A stretch of 64,000 nucleotides of DNA from positions 1 to 64,000 of the forward strand of contig WTXI01000034.1 of the NCBI GenBank assembly GCA_022376515.1, in the 5' to 3' direction. The notes beneath the pieces were generated by a model. The model saw only the letters and a list, made by a program, of their open reading frames with translations. It was not told the DNA's origin and did not search any database. Both the position numbers and the translations under genes were made by a program. Origin of the DNA: Lactifluus volemus. Taxonomy: Eukaryota > Basidiomycota > Agaricomycetes > Russulales > Russulaceae. This document shows positions 32,786-45,385 of the stretch, one piece after another (position 1 is the stretch's first letter; the number at the start of each line of letters is the position of its first letter).

Positions 32786-35700
32786 ATGGATCCCCTCATT
32801 ATACCAGACAAGGACATCCGACATACTCCTCCAAGTGTGCGTCATAACGACGACGGAAAGATGGATCTGGGATCTCAACAGGCAAATGATGGACCTCATG
32901 CGAGGGTCGAGGCTAGAAGGGTGCCTTTGAGTGAGCACCTTGAGAGTACTACAGGTGTTAGCTCCACTGCAGAGTTCGTCGAAGAATCGCGGACAAGAGA
33001 AACTATTCCTGCACGTAGCAAATCTACTGTTGCCCCATCAGGGGCCTCAGGCCACCTTCGACCGGCAGCTCGGCGTGGAGATACAATCAAACCCGATGCG
33101 AAAGCCGAGGCACAGAATCAAGCCGCACAGGTGAGTTCTCGCGTCTAATCAGTACCTGTGCTTCTAATTCTTACCAAGAGTCACCTGCTGCAGCCTCTCA
33201 CTGGTGCTGATAATCCACGAAGCCGTGCAGCGCATGCCATAACCGTCTCCGAGTCCTACAGTACACCTTTGTTATTGGACGAGCGGAACCTTCCAACTAT
33301 CCCCATTTCTCCTCAGAACGTACTGATTGCGCGGACATCGCGAAAGGCTGGTGGTGATGGTTCCTTAAGTCTTCCAGAAGCACACGAGGCGAGTAGATCT
33401 CCCCATGCGCAAGAGGACCCACATCGTGAAGTCCATGCGACCTTTCGAGTAGAGGATCGTGGCCATTCCTTCCAGTCTCTTTCTGGGTCTTCCCCTGTTC
33501 CCTCGTCACCTTTGCCACCTGGGACTTCATCCGTGTCTTCATTGCCATCTTCCGTGCCACTAGCAGCGATAAAGAGAACCTCCAGTGGGATACGCTCAAA
33601 CAAGGATATACCCCCAGGTGAACTGTCCGGGAGACCTGAATCTATTCCCAAATCTACGGCCTACTCCGACACCAACAGAGGAATAGCCTCTGCTGAGAGA
33701 AGTCACGTCAAACGTCTGCCTGACGCTGTCCCTGACCGTGTCGTTACAGCAGAGTCCACTTCCCTGCACCAGCATCCATCCTCACCTCGAATCGACAGAA
33801 GCACTTCCCATTTTCAGCCGCCGATTCAACACCATGCGGTGTCCTCCGAGTCGTCTGCCAGTGAGACTGCCTCTCCACATCACCCAAGTCTGACAGGTGT
33901 CATTAGACGAACAGTCTCCTCATACCCCCGCCACAGGTCTGATGACGACGCGTCACGCGCTGGTGGCGCCAGTATTTCAGACACTGATAGAACTGATGGT
34001 TCACCTTCGCCTCCTACTATGGCATTGTCTTCTCCGCGCTACCAACCTTCGAACAAAACTTTGGCGGACCCTAGTGCCAGTGCGGAAAGGTCCATACCAC
34101 ATGATTCACTGGTGAGAAAAAGGTGGGATATGACGGACGGCCCTAGCGATGAAAAAACACGGAAGGAAGGTATGTGTACGTCTAAGTATGTCATTATTCG
34201 CTGTCGCTGATTGCCTCATTAGTCTCACATAATAGCTCATCCACTCAGGGTCGAAGAACATCTCCGGCAACGGAGACCACCGAGAGACATGGCTCCAACA
34301 TTCGTGACCCACCGTCGCCGTCCCGTTCTTTAGCTGTACGTCAAGGTCAAGGTGACAGTACGGCGAAAAGAGGGCCATCGTCAAGCACGAGAATTTCAAA
34401 AGAGGAGTCTCAGACAAACATGGAAAGCCGTACGCGCATAAAATCTCCTCCAGATCGCATAGAACACAACCATCCATCATCCTCGCAAAGTCCGTCGGCC
34501 GGACAACCTCTCTCACACACCGACAGTGCTACATACTCGGATATCCCAACACGAAGCCGGACTGAGCCCAGTCATTCGGAGTCAACGAGGCCAGAGGGCG
34601 CAGAAGGTGGTGGACAAACTGGAGACGGTGGACAGCCGGGAGGTACCGAGGCTTTGCGCCCGCCTCCTGCCAAGGCACGGTCTTCTCCACCCGAGAAATC
34701 TTCCAAGAAGGCTTTGGAGGCCAGTAATGCACGTTCTCTCCTTCCCACACTACTTGATTCACCAGCAATCAAACACCGGGAGATGCCGGCCAGCTCCACT
34801 GCCAGTGATAGAAGTCATAGAACCACTCGAAAGGAAGGTAGGTGTACGTGTTAACCTGTCATTTTTCCTGTTGTTGATTCCCTTGTAAGTCTTAGATGGT
34901 GATTCAAGCACGCTGGTTCGACTCATTTCGCCAGCAGCAGAACCGACCGAGGGACAGGGCGTCAACGCTCGTGACCCGTCACGGCCGCCTCTCCAATCTT
35001 CAGTGGTGCGCCAAGGTGAAAGTGACCCTGTTTCTAAACGAGGACCTTCATCAAGCATGGGCATCTCAAGAGAGATGTCCCAGGCAATCACCGACAGTCG
35101 TCCGCGCATAGAATCGCCTCTCGATCGCGTAGAAAATAGCCTGCCGTCGTCCTCGTCAAGTCTATCTAAACTGCCTCCCACTCACACCCCTAATAGCACT
35201 GCACACTCGACTATCCCAAAGATCAGGACTGAACCCAGTCGTTTGGAGTCACTGGGACCAGACGGCGCAGGAGATGGTGGAAATGCTCGAGACGGTGGAC
35301 AGCAAGGAAGCGGCGTCCCAACAACGACAGCTGAAGCGTTACCCCCTACTAAGGCATTGCCTCCTCCACCCGAGCAACCTTCGATCGAAACTGATACAAA
35401 CGCTCTCCCTCCCACACTGCTTGGCCCCCCGCTAAATAAGCCTTTGATGAGTAGCTCACGGAAGGAGGGTGTGTTCACGTCTAAATCTGTCATTTTTCTC
35501 CGTTATTGATCCAATCATAAGCCGAAGATGGTAGTCTAGGCATGCAGGATCGAAGACTACAGCCAATATTACCGGCGGTACCCGCCCAGGGACATGGCGT
35601 CAGCCTTGGTGAACCCTTGTCGCTGCCGCCTCCCCAATCTTCTGGGGTGCGTCAAGGAACAGGTGATCCTGTTGCAAAAAAGGAGCCCTCGTCGAGCATG

Positions 35701-38080
35701 GGAATCGCACGAGAGAAGTCTCAGACACCTATGGAAAGTCGTACGCGAACAAAGTCCCCTCAAGATCGCATAGTACATACCCATTCGTTGTCGTCGTCAA
35801 GTCTGTCTAGAAAACCCTCCACTCGCCCAGCACCCAGCACTACTGCAGATTCGAGTATCCCAACAAGCAGGTCTGAACCCAGCCATTTGGAGTCAATGAG
35901 ACCAGAGGACGTGGGGGGTAGTGGACGATCTGGAGGCGGTGAAAAGCAGAGAGGTCCCAATCCAAGAGAGACAACCGAAGCCTTCCCTCCGCTTCCTACT
36001 AAGACATTGTCTTCTCCACCCGAGCAACCTTCGAGCAAAAATTCGGCGGACCCTAGTGCCAGTACTGAAAGATCTTCGCACCAGCATTCATCTGCACAGC
36101 CTCAAACTGACAGAAGCACTTCCCGTTTTCAGCAGCCAAACCAACACGATACGGTGTCGCCCGAGTCATTTGCTTGTGCCACTGCCACTCCAATCCCTTC
36201 AAGTCTCCCAGGAGGTGTCATCAGACGAACAGGCTCCTCACACCCTCGCCACGGATCTGAAAACGACGTGTCACGCGCAGGTGGCGCCAGTGTTCCAGAC
36301 ACTGCGAGATCACTGGGTGGGTTACCCCCGCCTCCTTCTAAGGCATTGTCTTCTCCGCGCGACCAACCTTCAAACAAAAATTTGGTGGACCGTAGTGCCG
36401 GTGTTGAAAAACCTTACCTATCCGCGCCACACGATACACTGGCGAACAAAAAGGGGGAAACGATGGACAGCGCCAGTGATGGAATAACACTTAAGGAAGG
36501 TGTGTGTACGCCTAAATCTGTGATTTGCGCTGTCGCTGATTTCCTCGTTAGTTTCACATAGTAGCTCAACCACGCAGGGTCGAAGTCTAAAACCTACTTC
36601 GCCGGCAGTGGAGCCCACCGAGAGACATGGGGACAACCTTCGTGACTCGCCACCACCGTCCCATTCTTTATCGGTGCGTCAAGGTCAAGGTGACCCTGCG
36701 GCGAAAAGAGGGCCATCACCAAGCACGGTAAATTCAAGGGAGAAGTCTCAGACGCCCATTGATAGTCGTATGCGCACGGAATCTCCTCCAGATTGCAAAG
36801 AAAATAGCCATCCATCATCCTCGCAAAGTCCGTCCGGACAAACTCACACACAAACTGACGGTGCTTCATACTCGGATATCCCAACAAGAAGCCGGGATGA
36901 GCCCAGTAATTCGGAGTCAACGAGGCCAGAGGGCACAGGGGATGGTGGACAAACTGGAGACGGTGGACGGCAAGCCAGACGCTCGCCTCCTTCCGGTGCA
37001 AGAGAAGTCGCGGGGACAGCGCGAGAGCGAACTCGTTGCCGCATACTGGCTCCGTTTCATCGACTAGGTCGTTTTTTGAGATTCAACTGTTTGTTTAACT
37101 GTATGTCATTCTCTATGGTCCAGTTTTGTTCCATCTCAGGCACTACTGTACTAGCCGAGCTTCAGACCGAGCTCCAGATGTCGTTCCCTCCACATACAGA
37201 GAAAGGCTCCGCCGCCGCCGACTTTGCATTGTTCATGCATCCCTCCACACCCTGGGACACCGCGTGGTATGCCTCCAGCCCACGAATCCCACCACACTTA
37301 ATGGAACCCCTGGAGATAAGTTACAAGACTAAAGTCGTCGTCTCCCGGGCCGTGGCCGATATCAAGACCGTACGTGGAGTGATTCGTTTCGCAGACCTTA
37401 GCATGTGCTGGTACTCGGTGAAATATGGAAATGGAAGCATCGAGCGCTGGGCGCGCTTTCTACAATGCCCCAAGCCCATGTCTGTCGCTGAACTGCAACG
37501 AGCAGCGGAGTCCCACGGCGCGGCTGTGGCAGAATTTGCTGAAAATGCCGTGGCATCCGGCCAGCCCGTGGACAGCGGCGAGTGTTGGGACGTCGCACAC
37601 GAGGGGCTCAAATATGCGGCCTCTCTTTCCGGGCTTGATGACGCCCCGGTTCCGAGCACCTCCCGCGCACACGGGCATTTACTCTTCTGCGGAAAACCCG
37701 GGATGGGTAGATGGCGTGGTGGGGATGACCGGCTCCGCAGGGGCGACATTGTCGAGTGGCGCTCGGTGCGCATTCGCAAGGCAAAGAAGGGTGCCTACGC
37801 TACCCTAGGCAACCCTGATCACACTGCTGTGCTTGTTCAAGATACTGTCCCCCGCCGCGTTGTCGCAGATGGAATAAGTATAAAACCTGCCCATGTTGGT
37901 GTTTTAACAGTCGTCGAGCAGTCGCCGGGGCACACGCCCAAACAAAATTCATATGATCTCGCCAAGCTACGGGCGGGAGAAGTCTGGGTTTACCGACCGG
38001 TGTCGATGATCAAGTATCTAGGCTCGACGTGGAGCATCGATATTCCCACCGGGCTTGCTGTCTGCAGTAGTGATGTATGA
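32786..38080 (+). CDS. Gene B: Ser/Pro-rich protein with BBC1/AIM3-like domain, 1655 aa
   Basis: Seven exons: 32786-33130, 33194-34169, 34223-34837, 34890-35468, 35522-36499, 36552-37100 and 37155-38080. Every junction is in phase and the whole frame is open. Residues 1-115 are the MDPLIIPDKD exon. Residues 116-1347 are five low-complexity exons rich in S, P, R, D and T, with recurring modules (QGDPAAKR-EPSSSM, SRTR-KSP-DRIEH, RPEGA, KALSSPPEQPSNK, TTRKEG) and probably disordered. Residues 1348-1655 form the globular domain with GECWD (Cys1491), DHTAV (His1570), VVEQS and GEVWVYRPVSM. In yeast and other fungi this domain ends BBC1/MTI1, an actin-patch regulator with an N-terminal SH3. I see no SH3 here. 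Enzymatic activity is not shown. The start follows a TATA-like box by 49 bp. Confidence 0.8.
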
Positions 38081-38918
38081 TTCCCCATGCCAGATATATT
38101 CCTTTTTATATATAGTACTGTACTGTATCCGGATGTTCCTGCAACATTCTACTTTTTCTATAATCTGCTTCCCCTGGGCCATTTCGTATCCACCTCCAGC
38201 AACAGGGGACACTGTACACATCGCATTAGAAATAGAATTATTTCTCATCTCCAGAAAAGACAGAACGTATCCGAGGTCCAAGTGACTCACGACGGCGCAC
38301 TTGCAACCAGGCTAGTCGGCTAGTCGACGTTCATTTGCATGTGCTCGCAAGTAGTACAGCTTGTAGTAAGGTACCTCGGCTGGACTCGGAGCATGTCGGG
38401 CGAAGGGATACATTGCCCTAGTTCCTTGAACAACAGACAGCCCATGACACTCCGAGTCCGGCAAAAGCAATATGATCGAGGCTTGTACCTCTGATATCAG
38501 CAGGCGCACACGATAGGTATTCAAGTTAACAATTCCCTTTCGTCATCTTCTGGGATCAGTGCACATATTGATGGTGTCCTCCGAGTCCTTTTAGACCTTC
38601 TCTCATCCCATCTTATCTGTTTAACCAACAAAGGGAGGTGTGTCCGTAATAAACTTCTTGGTTGCCAGTGGGCAGGCCCGGAGGCTGCACATGGACTTGG
38701 GCTTCCAGCCTCTCACTCAACAGCTCTTCAGTGAATACTCCATCTTGACGTAACATAACAGTGAGAAATGAGGTGTCATGAACAGTAGATTGATCCCAGT
38801 TATTACCGTATTGTTCCTACATCAGGAAACCTGCACTAAACTTTTTGGGCTAGCTCGAGCTGAGTCGAGCTCCTGTGAAGCCAATGAAGGAGAAAAAGTA
38901 GCAAAAGTAACGAAAGGA
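38081..38918. other. Convergent spacer between B and E
   Basis: The first part (CCCCATGCCAGATAT, TATATATAG) is the shared 3' flank of BBC1-like genes. The last part resembles 51890-51980 beyond gene C (GTGAGAAATGAGG, TTGATCC). No gene seen. Confidence 0.5.
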
Positions 38919-41900
38919 CTAAAGTAGTATTTTACAGGGATTCAATAGCACAAATAAGTTGTGCATCTTTACGGACGATTTCCTGATGCAGTCCCTGCAG
39001 GAAGGACAAAGACAAATACAACAATAACAGCAACATTCCAAGAATTGTGCACATATTCCCGGAGGACTTGGTTCCCCTTCGATAATTCGCATATCCGTCG
39101 TCATATTGCCTAGACCACGTCCAGAGCCCTCAGACTCCTCGACAGTTTCCTCATCGGAATGGGATAGGAACGGACCCAAGCAGCAGCAACATCGGTTTGG
39201 GGGGGGTTCATCCGGTGACCCCGGATACCTTGGTGATGGTGGCATTGAAACCGAATGCATTGATCCTCCACCCTCTTGCGGCCCTCCAGATCGACTCAGA
39301 GAGGCCAACTGCATTGGGGCGGTTCGAGGAGGCTCAGTGGCTATGGGCGGACGTATCTCTCTTGGCATGTTATTCCCTCCCTGTTGTCCACCGCCTTCAG
39401 CTTGTCCCTCCCTTCCACCACTCCCCACAACCTCTGGCCTCATCGACTCCAAATGACTGGGTCCAGTCCTGCTTCTATGTTCTATGCGAACTGGCGGCGA
39501 AGGTGTCTGAGAACTCTCGCTTATGCTTGATGAAGGCACTCCGCTGGCCACAGGGTCACCTTGACCTTGACGCGCTGCAAGAGAACTGGAAAGCGACGAG
39601 GACAGGTCACGAAGGTTGACGCCATGTCCCTCGGTGGAGTCTGCGGCTGAGAAAGTAGGTTCTGATGGTCGACCCTGCATGCTTGAGCTACTATCTAAGG
39701 GCGAATCAGCGCGTCAGTGACAGAGAAAAACGGCACTTTGAGACACACATACCCTCCGTCCGTGTTGTTCTATCACTGGGGCTAGTCAGCATATCCCGGC
39801 TTTTTTTTGATGGTGAATCAAGTAGTCTGGGAGGGAGAGAAGTTGCACCAGGGCACGCCAAAGCTGTGTTAAAAGGTTGATCGGGTAGAGAAGGCAGTGT
39901 CGTAGGAGGTGGGGGTATTGCTTCGGTTTTGTTTCTTGAGATGCCACCTCTCTGCTGTCCACCGTCTCCAATTTGTCTACCGCCCTCTGCGCCCTCTTGC
40001 CTCGTTAGCTCCGAATGACTGAGTTCAGTCCGACTTGTTGGGATATCCGAGTATGTAGTACTGTCGGTGTGTGTGTGAGGTTGACTGGATGGACTAGAGG
40101 ATGATGGGTGGCTACGTTCTATGCGGTCTAAAGGAATTTTCTTGCGCGTATGACTATCCATGGGCATCTGAGATATCTCCCTTGAAGTGCTCATGCTTGA
40201 TGATGGCTCTCTCTTCGCCGCAGGGCCACCTTGATCTTGACGCACTGGTAAAGAATGGGACGGCGGCGGCGAGTCACGAAGGTTGTCGCCATGTGCCTCC
40301 GCTGCTGGCAGAGTGGGTTTTATGCTTCGACTCTGTGCGGTTAAGCTGCTATGTGAGACTAATGAAGGAGTGAGGGACTGCGCAAAATGACCGATATATA
40401 GTTGTGCACATACCTTCCTTCCGTGTCGTTCCATGACTGGGGCTGTCCGCCAAATCTCCCTTTTTTCTCGCTGGTGAAACATATGGTGTGAAAAGGGAAG
40501 ATCCTTCCGAACTGACACTAGGCTCCGCCAAAACGTTGTTCGAAGGTTGATCGCGTGGAGAAAATGCCTTAGGAGGCGGGGGCAAGTCACCTGTTCTATC
40601 TACGCGTGACGCATCATTATCGGATCCGTGGCGGGGGTGTGAAGAGCCCGTTCGTCTAATGGCACCTCCTGAGAGGCTTACGGGGATTGGAGAGGCAGTG
40701 CCACTGGATAACGACTCAGATGCTGAATGGTGCTGAATTGGCGGGAGAAAATGAGAAGCGCTTCTGTCGATTCGAGGCGGTGCGGATGATTGCTGGTGCG
40801 AAGCGGGTTCTGCCGCTGTAGCCGCAACACGCTCAGGCACGGCAGTCGGAAGATCCACGTGACTTCTCCCGTAGTTGGCACTTGAGCCAAGTCTCCTTTC
40901 AGGTTCACCTGGAGGTGTATCCTTCGTATGACCCACACTACTAGAAGTTTTCTTTGTCGCTGCTGGTAGTGGGGATGGCGGCAACGAAGACGTGGATGGA
41001 GCTCCTCCCCATGGTAAATGTGACGAAGCTGACCCCGCAAGGGACTGGACGGAAGGACCCCGATCATCCATTCGAGATTTTGCATGTACTTCACGATGTG
41101 GGTCCTTATGTGCACCGGAAGAACCAGATCTACTCGCCTCCGCGGCTTCTGTATGACTTGAGGAACCATCACCAGTCTTTCGCGATGTCCGCACAGGTTG
41201 TATGTTCTGAGGAGAAACTGGGATAGTTGGGGAATTCTTGTCGTCCAATAGCATAGTTGTAGACCGCGATATGAAGCCCGGACTCTCACGTTGCGTCGTA
41301 CCGGGGGCATTTGGTGTGAGTTTACTGTGTGACTTGGACACGGGTACGGCACGCGCTGCTTGGGTTCGTGGACCGTCACCACCGATGGGAGGCTGTGGAT
41401 GATGGCTCCCGTTAAGAATCACAAACGAAGACAATGTCTTAGGAGGCGAGCGTACGACTTCGGTTGTCTCTCTTGGAATCCCACCTCTCTGCTGTTCACC
41501 GCCTCCAGCTCGTCCACTACCCCCTGCGCCCTCTGGTCTAGTTGACTCCATATGGCTCGGTTCAGACCTGCTTGTTGGGATACTCGAACCAGTAGTGCTG
41601 GGTGCTGGGCGAGTGGAAGGTTTTCTAGACAGACTTGACGACAACGAATGGGTATGTTCTATGCGATCTTGAGGAGACTTTGTGCGCGCACGACTTTCCA
41701 TGGGGGTCTGAGACTTCTCTCTTGAAATTCCCATGCTCGATGAGGGCTCCTTTTTTGCAACGGGATCACCTGTTCCTTGGCGCACCTCAGAAGAATGAGG
41801 AGGCGGAGCCGGCGGCAAGGGTTCACCAAGGTTGACGTCATGTCCCTGAGGGGGGACAGCTGCTGGTAATGTTGGCTGTAGTCCCCGATCCTGCATGCTT

Positions 41901-44388
41901 AAACCACTATCCGAGGCTTACGATTGGATCAATAACGGAGAAAAATGACAGATTTAGACGTGAACACACCCTCCTTCCGTGGGCTACTCATCATATCCAA
42001 GGGCTTTTTTAGCGGGGAGCCGAGAAGTGTAGCGTTTGCATCAGGTTTGTTCAAAGGTTGCTCGGGTGGAGGAGACAATGCCTTAGTAGGAGGGGTTAAC
42101 GCGTCAACTGTCGTTTTTGGGATGCCACCTCCTTGCTGTCCACTGTCTCGAGCTTTTCCGCCATGTGCCTCGGCGGACTCGGCGACTGACGAAGGGGGTT
42201 CTGGTGTTCGAACCTGCACGCTTGAGCGACTATCTGAGACTTACAAGCGGATCGGCGAATCAGCGACAGAGAAAAATGGCAGATTTTAGACATACCCATA
42301 CCCTCCTTCCGCGTTGTTCTATCACCAGAGCTGGCAGGCATATCACGGCTTTTTTTTGCTGGTGAATCAAGTAGTAAAGCAGGGCCCGACAAAGCTTTGC
42401 TGGAAAGTTGATCGGGTGGAGAAGACAACGCCTTAGTAGGAGCCGGGTGTATGGCTTCAGTTGTCTTTCTTGAGATGCCGCCTCCCTCCCGTCCACCGTC
42501 TCCAGGTTGTCCACCACCTGCGCCCTCTGGCCTCGTTGACTCCGAATGACCGGGCTCAATCCGGCTTTTTGTTTGGGTATCCGAGTATGAAGCACTGTCG
42601 GCGTGTGTGTGTGCTTGTCCGGACGGGCTTTGTGAGGATGATGAATGGCTTTGTTCTTTGCGATCTGAAGGAGATTTCGTGCGCGTACGACTATCAATGG
42701 GCTTCTGAGACATCTCCCTTGACATGACCGTGCTTGATGATTGCTCTCTTTTCGCCGAAGGGTCACCTTGACCCTGACGTACTGCTAAAGAATGGGATTG
42801 CGGCGGCGGGTCACGAAGGTTGTCGCCATGTCTCTCGGTGGGCTGCGAAGTGGGTTTTGGACTTCGATCCTGCGTGGTTGAGCTACTATGTGCTAATGAG
42901 GAAATCAGAGACAGCGCAAATCACAGAAGGACGTACACACACCTTCTTTAGGTGTCGTTCCATCACTGGCGCTGTCCGTCGTTTCCCCCTTTTTTTTCGC
43001 CAGTGTATCATGTGGGGCAGAAAGGAAAGGTTTTTCAGCACTGGCACTAGGGTCGACCAAAGCCTTGTTTGAAGGTTGGTCGCGCGGAGAAGACAATGCC
43101 TTAGCAGGAGGCGGGGGTAAGCCACCCCATGATCTTGCAGTGTCTGGAGCACTAGCGCCATCGGCGCGTGATGCGTTGTTATCAGATCCGTGGCGAGGGT
43201 GTGAGGAGCCTGTTCGTCTAATGACACCTCCTGGGAGACTTGAGGGGGTTGGAGAGGCAGTGCCACTAGCATACGACTCGGGCGACACCGTATCATGTTG
43301 GTTTGGCTGCTGAAAACGGGAAGTGCTTCTGTCAATTCGAGGCGGTGCGGATGATTGCTGGTTCGGAGCGGGTTCTACTGTCACCGCAACTCGCTCAGGC
43401 ACGGCATCAGGGGCAGTCGGAAGATCCACGTGACTTCGCCCGTAGGTGGCACGTGAGCCAAGTCTCCTTTCAGGTTCACCTGGAGATGTATCCTTCGTTT
43501 GACGCATACCACTGGAAGCTTTCTTTATCGCTGCTGGGGGTGGGGGTGATGGAAACGAAGGCGTGGATGGAGCTCCCCATGGTAAATGTGATGAAGATGA
43601 CCCCGCAAGGGACTGGATGGAAGAACCACGATCCTCCGTTCGAGATTTGGCATGCACTTCACGATGTGGGTCCTTGTGTGCATCGGAAGAACCGGATCTA
43701 CTCGCCTCCGCGGCTTCTGGGTGACTTGGGGAACCATCACCGCCAGTCTTTCGCGGTGTCCGCACAAGCTGTATGTTCTGAGGAGAAACGGGGATACGTG
43801 GGGGATTCTTCTCGTCCAATAGCGAGGTTGTAGACCGTGATATGGAGCCTGGACTCTCACGTTGCGTTGTACCGGGGACATTTGCTGTGAGTCTACTGTA
43901 TGACTTAGAGACGGGTATGGCACGCGCTGCTTGGGTTCGTGGATCATCAGCATCAGTGGAAGGCTGCGGAAGATGACCCCTGTTAGAATCACAAGCACAG
44001 GGATCTATTATGCGCGAGGACTCACCTGTGCAGATCGATTCCGTGCATCGGCTTTCGCATCGAGTTCGATGGTATCTCCACGCCGAGCTGTTGGTCGAAG
44101 GTGGCCTGAGGCCGCTGCTGGGACAGTAGTAGATTTGCTACGTGCAGGAGTCGATTCCCTGACCGGCGATTCTTCGATGAAACCTGCCGCGGAGCTAACA
44201 CTTGTTGTACCCTCAAGGTGTTCACTCAAAGGCACCCTTCCAGCCTCGACCCTCGCATGAAGTTCACTTTGCCTCGCGGCTTCATCATTTGCCTGTTGAG
44301 ATCCCAGATCCACCATTCCGTCGTCATTCTGGCGTAGATTCGGAAGAGTTTGTCGGGCTTCCTTGTCTGGTATAATGGGGATATCCAT
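38919..44388 (-). CDS. Gene E: Ser/Pro-rich protein with Cys-rich tail, about 1709 aa
   Basis: Exons on the minus strand: 44388-44026, 43963-42943, 42892-42302, 42239-41970, 41916-40414, 40358-39753 and 39694-38919, all in phase and open. It starts MDIPIIPDKEARQTLPN. The repeated low-complexity modules are as in B. The 1503-nt exon contains FVILNGSHHPQ, which is the 3' end of a family intron turned into coding sequence. The last exon has RCCCCLGPF and ends ECCCYCCICLCPSCRDC plus a basic stretch. In D and F the position before this tail is a GTATGC donor. In E it reads GAATATG, so the intron is probably no longer removed and its pyrimidine-rich sequence encodes the Cys run. A cryptic intron inside the last exon (GTATCC near 39190) is possible. 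Cys clusters could be lipidated or bind metal. No function is known. Confidence 0.65.
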
Positions 44389-44890
44389 GGAGCGAAGTGA
44401 TGGCGATACCTGGGGAGGGCCGCCGGGGTTCGCTGAAATATGCTAAGGACTAGGGTAGCATTGAGGGCCACGCTCATCACTCGAGGCATGTTAGCGCCGT
44501 CTGTTTTCAACGTGCAACCTTGACAGCAGTACTCACTGAGGCCCTCTTTTCTTCCCAAAAGCGGAATGATATCGAGAGTCCGATTAAACGCATCTGCGGC
44601 ACAGCTGTCACCAAAGCCTTGACCAAAGCTTCCCAAAGAACGAGCCAAGCCAACGCAATATATTGTATGCGAGAGAGGAAATCAGGGTTGGACTTGAAAT
44701 CTCCCCTTTACTGTATGTACCACTTGCCTGGATCAGCGCCAACGACATGCCATCAAACATGCGTCTTCAGCGCCTTTATATACACATCGGGTATCGTGTA
44801 CTACGTTGTGCGTTTGAACCTTCTGAACCCGTATCAGTGTATAATGTTGCGCCCACACAGCCTATACAAATCATGCCGATAATGATGGAT
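44389..44890 (-). promoter_or_regulatory. Conserved upstream block of gene E
   Basis: Same block as for F and D: CGGAATGATATCGA, TTGACAGCAGTA, and ATGAGCGTGGCCCTCAATGC, which opens an upstream frame (MSVALNATLVLSIFQRTP) overlapping the main start in another frame. The same upstream frame exists before F (MSVALNATLALSIFERTP). It may be an upstream ORF or simply leader sequence. Confidence 0.45.
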
Positions 44891-45385
44891 GGATCCTTGC
44901 ATGAATCCTCAAGTGGCCGTGGTGTGAGCATTCAACCTGAAGCAGCCATGGCGATTCACTTATTTATTTTTTAAAATCTGCATTTGTATTCCGTAACATA
45001 TGGCTAAGACAAAGGCTCGGTCCCCGGGAGGCGGGATAGTAAAGGCGGCTGGGGAGTGCGGTAGGGGTAACGAGAGACGAGAGACTGGACGGGTTCGTGG
45101 CTAGGGAATTCACCTCGAAATCTAAATCCGGAAATGCGTTTTGCCATGCTCCACCCCCTCTCACATCACGTGGACGCCCTAAAGCGGCAGCAGTTGTCCC
45201 TCGAATCCCGACGAGAATTGGTTCTTAAAATCTTGCTATATGCTTCGACCGGTTTTCTGAGTCAATGGATAGCCCACACTGAGCGAGCTGGATAGTTCGA
45301 ACATCATCTGTATAACATCATTTATATATAACTATATCACTATTAGTAGGGAGGTAGTATTCCCCACGGTTCAAAGTCACCAGAT
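44891..45385. other. Cassette junction between E and U3, no gene seen
   Basis: Non-coding as far as I can tell. 45290-45385 matches the 3' flank of U1 (about 300-421), placing the repeated cassette boundary here. A GC-rich part near 45010-45190 has no recognisable feature. Confidence 0.45.

Noticed and set aside
35569..36377. Minus-strand frames opposite gene B
   Set aside because: The low-complexity exons lack stops in several frames. The plus-strand model has phased introns and the conserved C-terminal domain.
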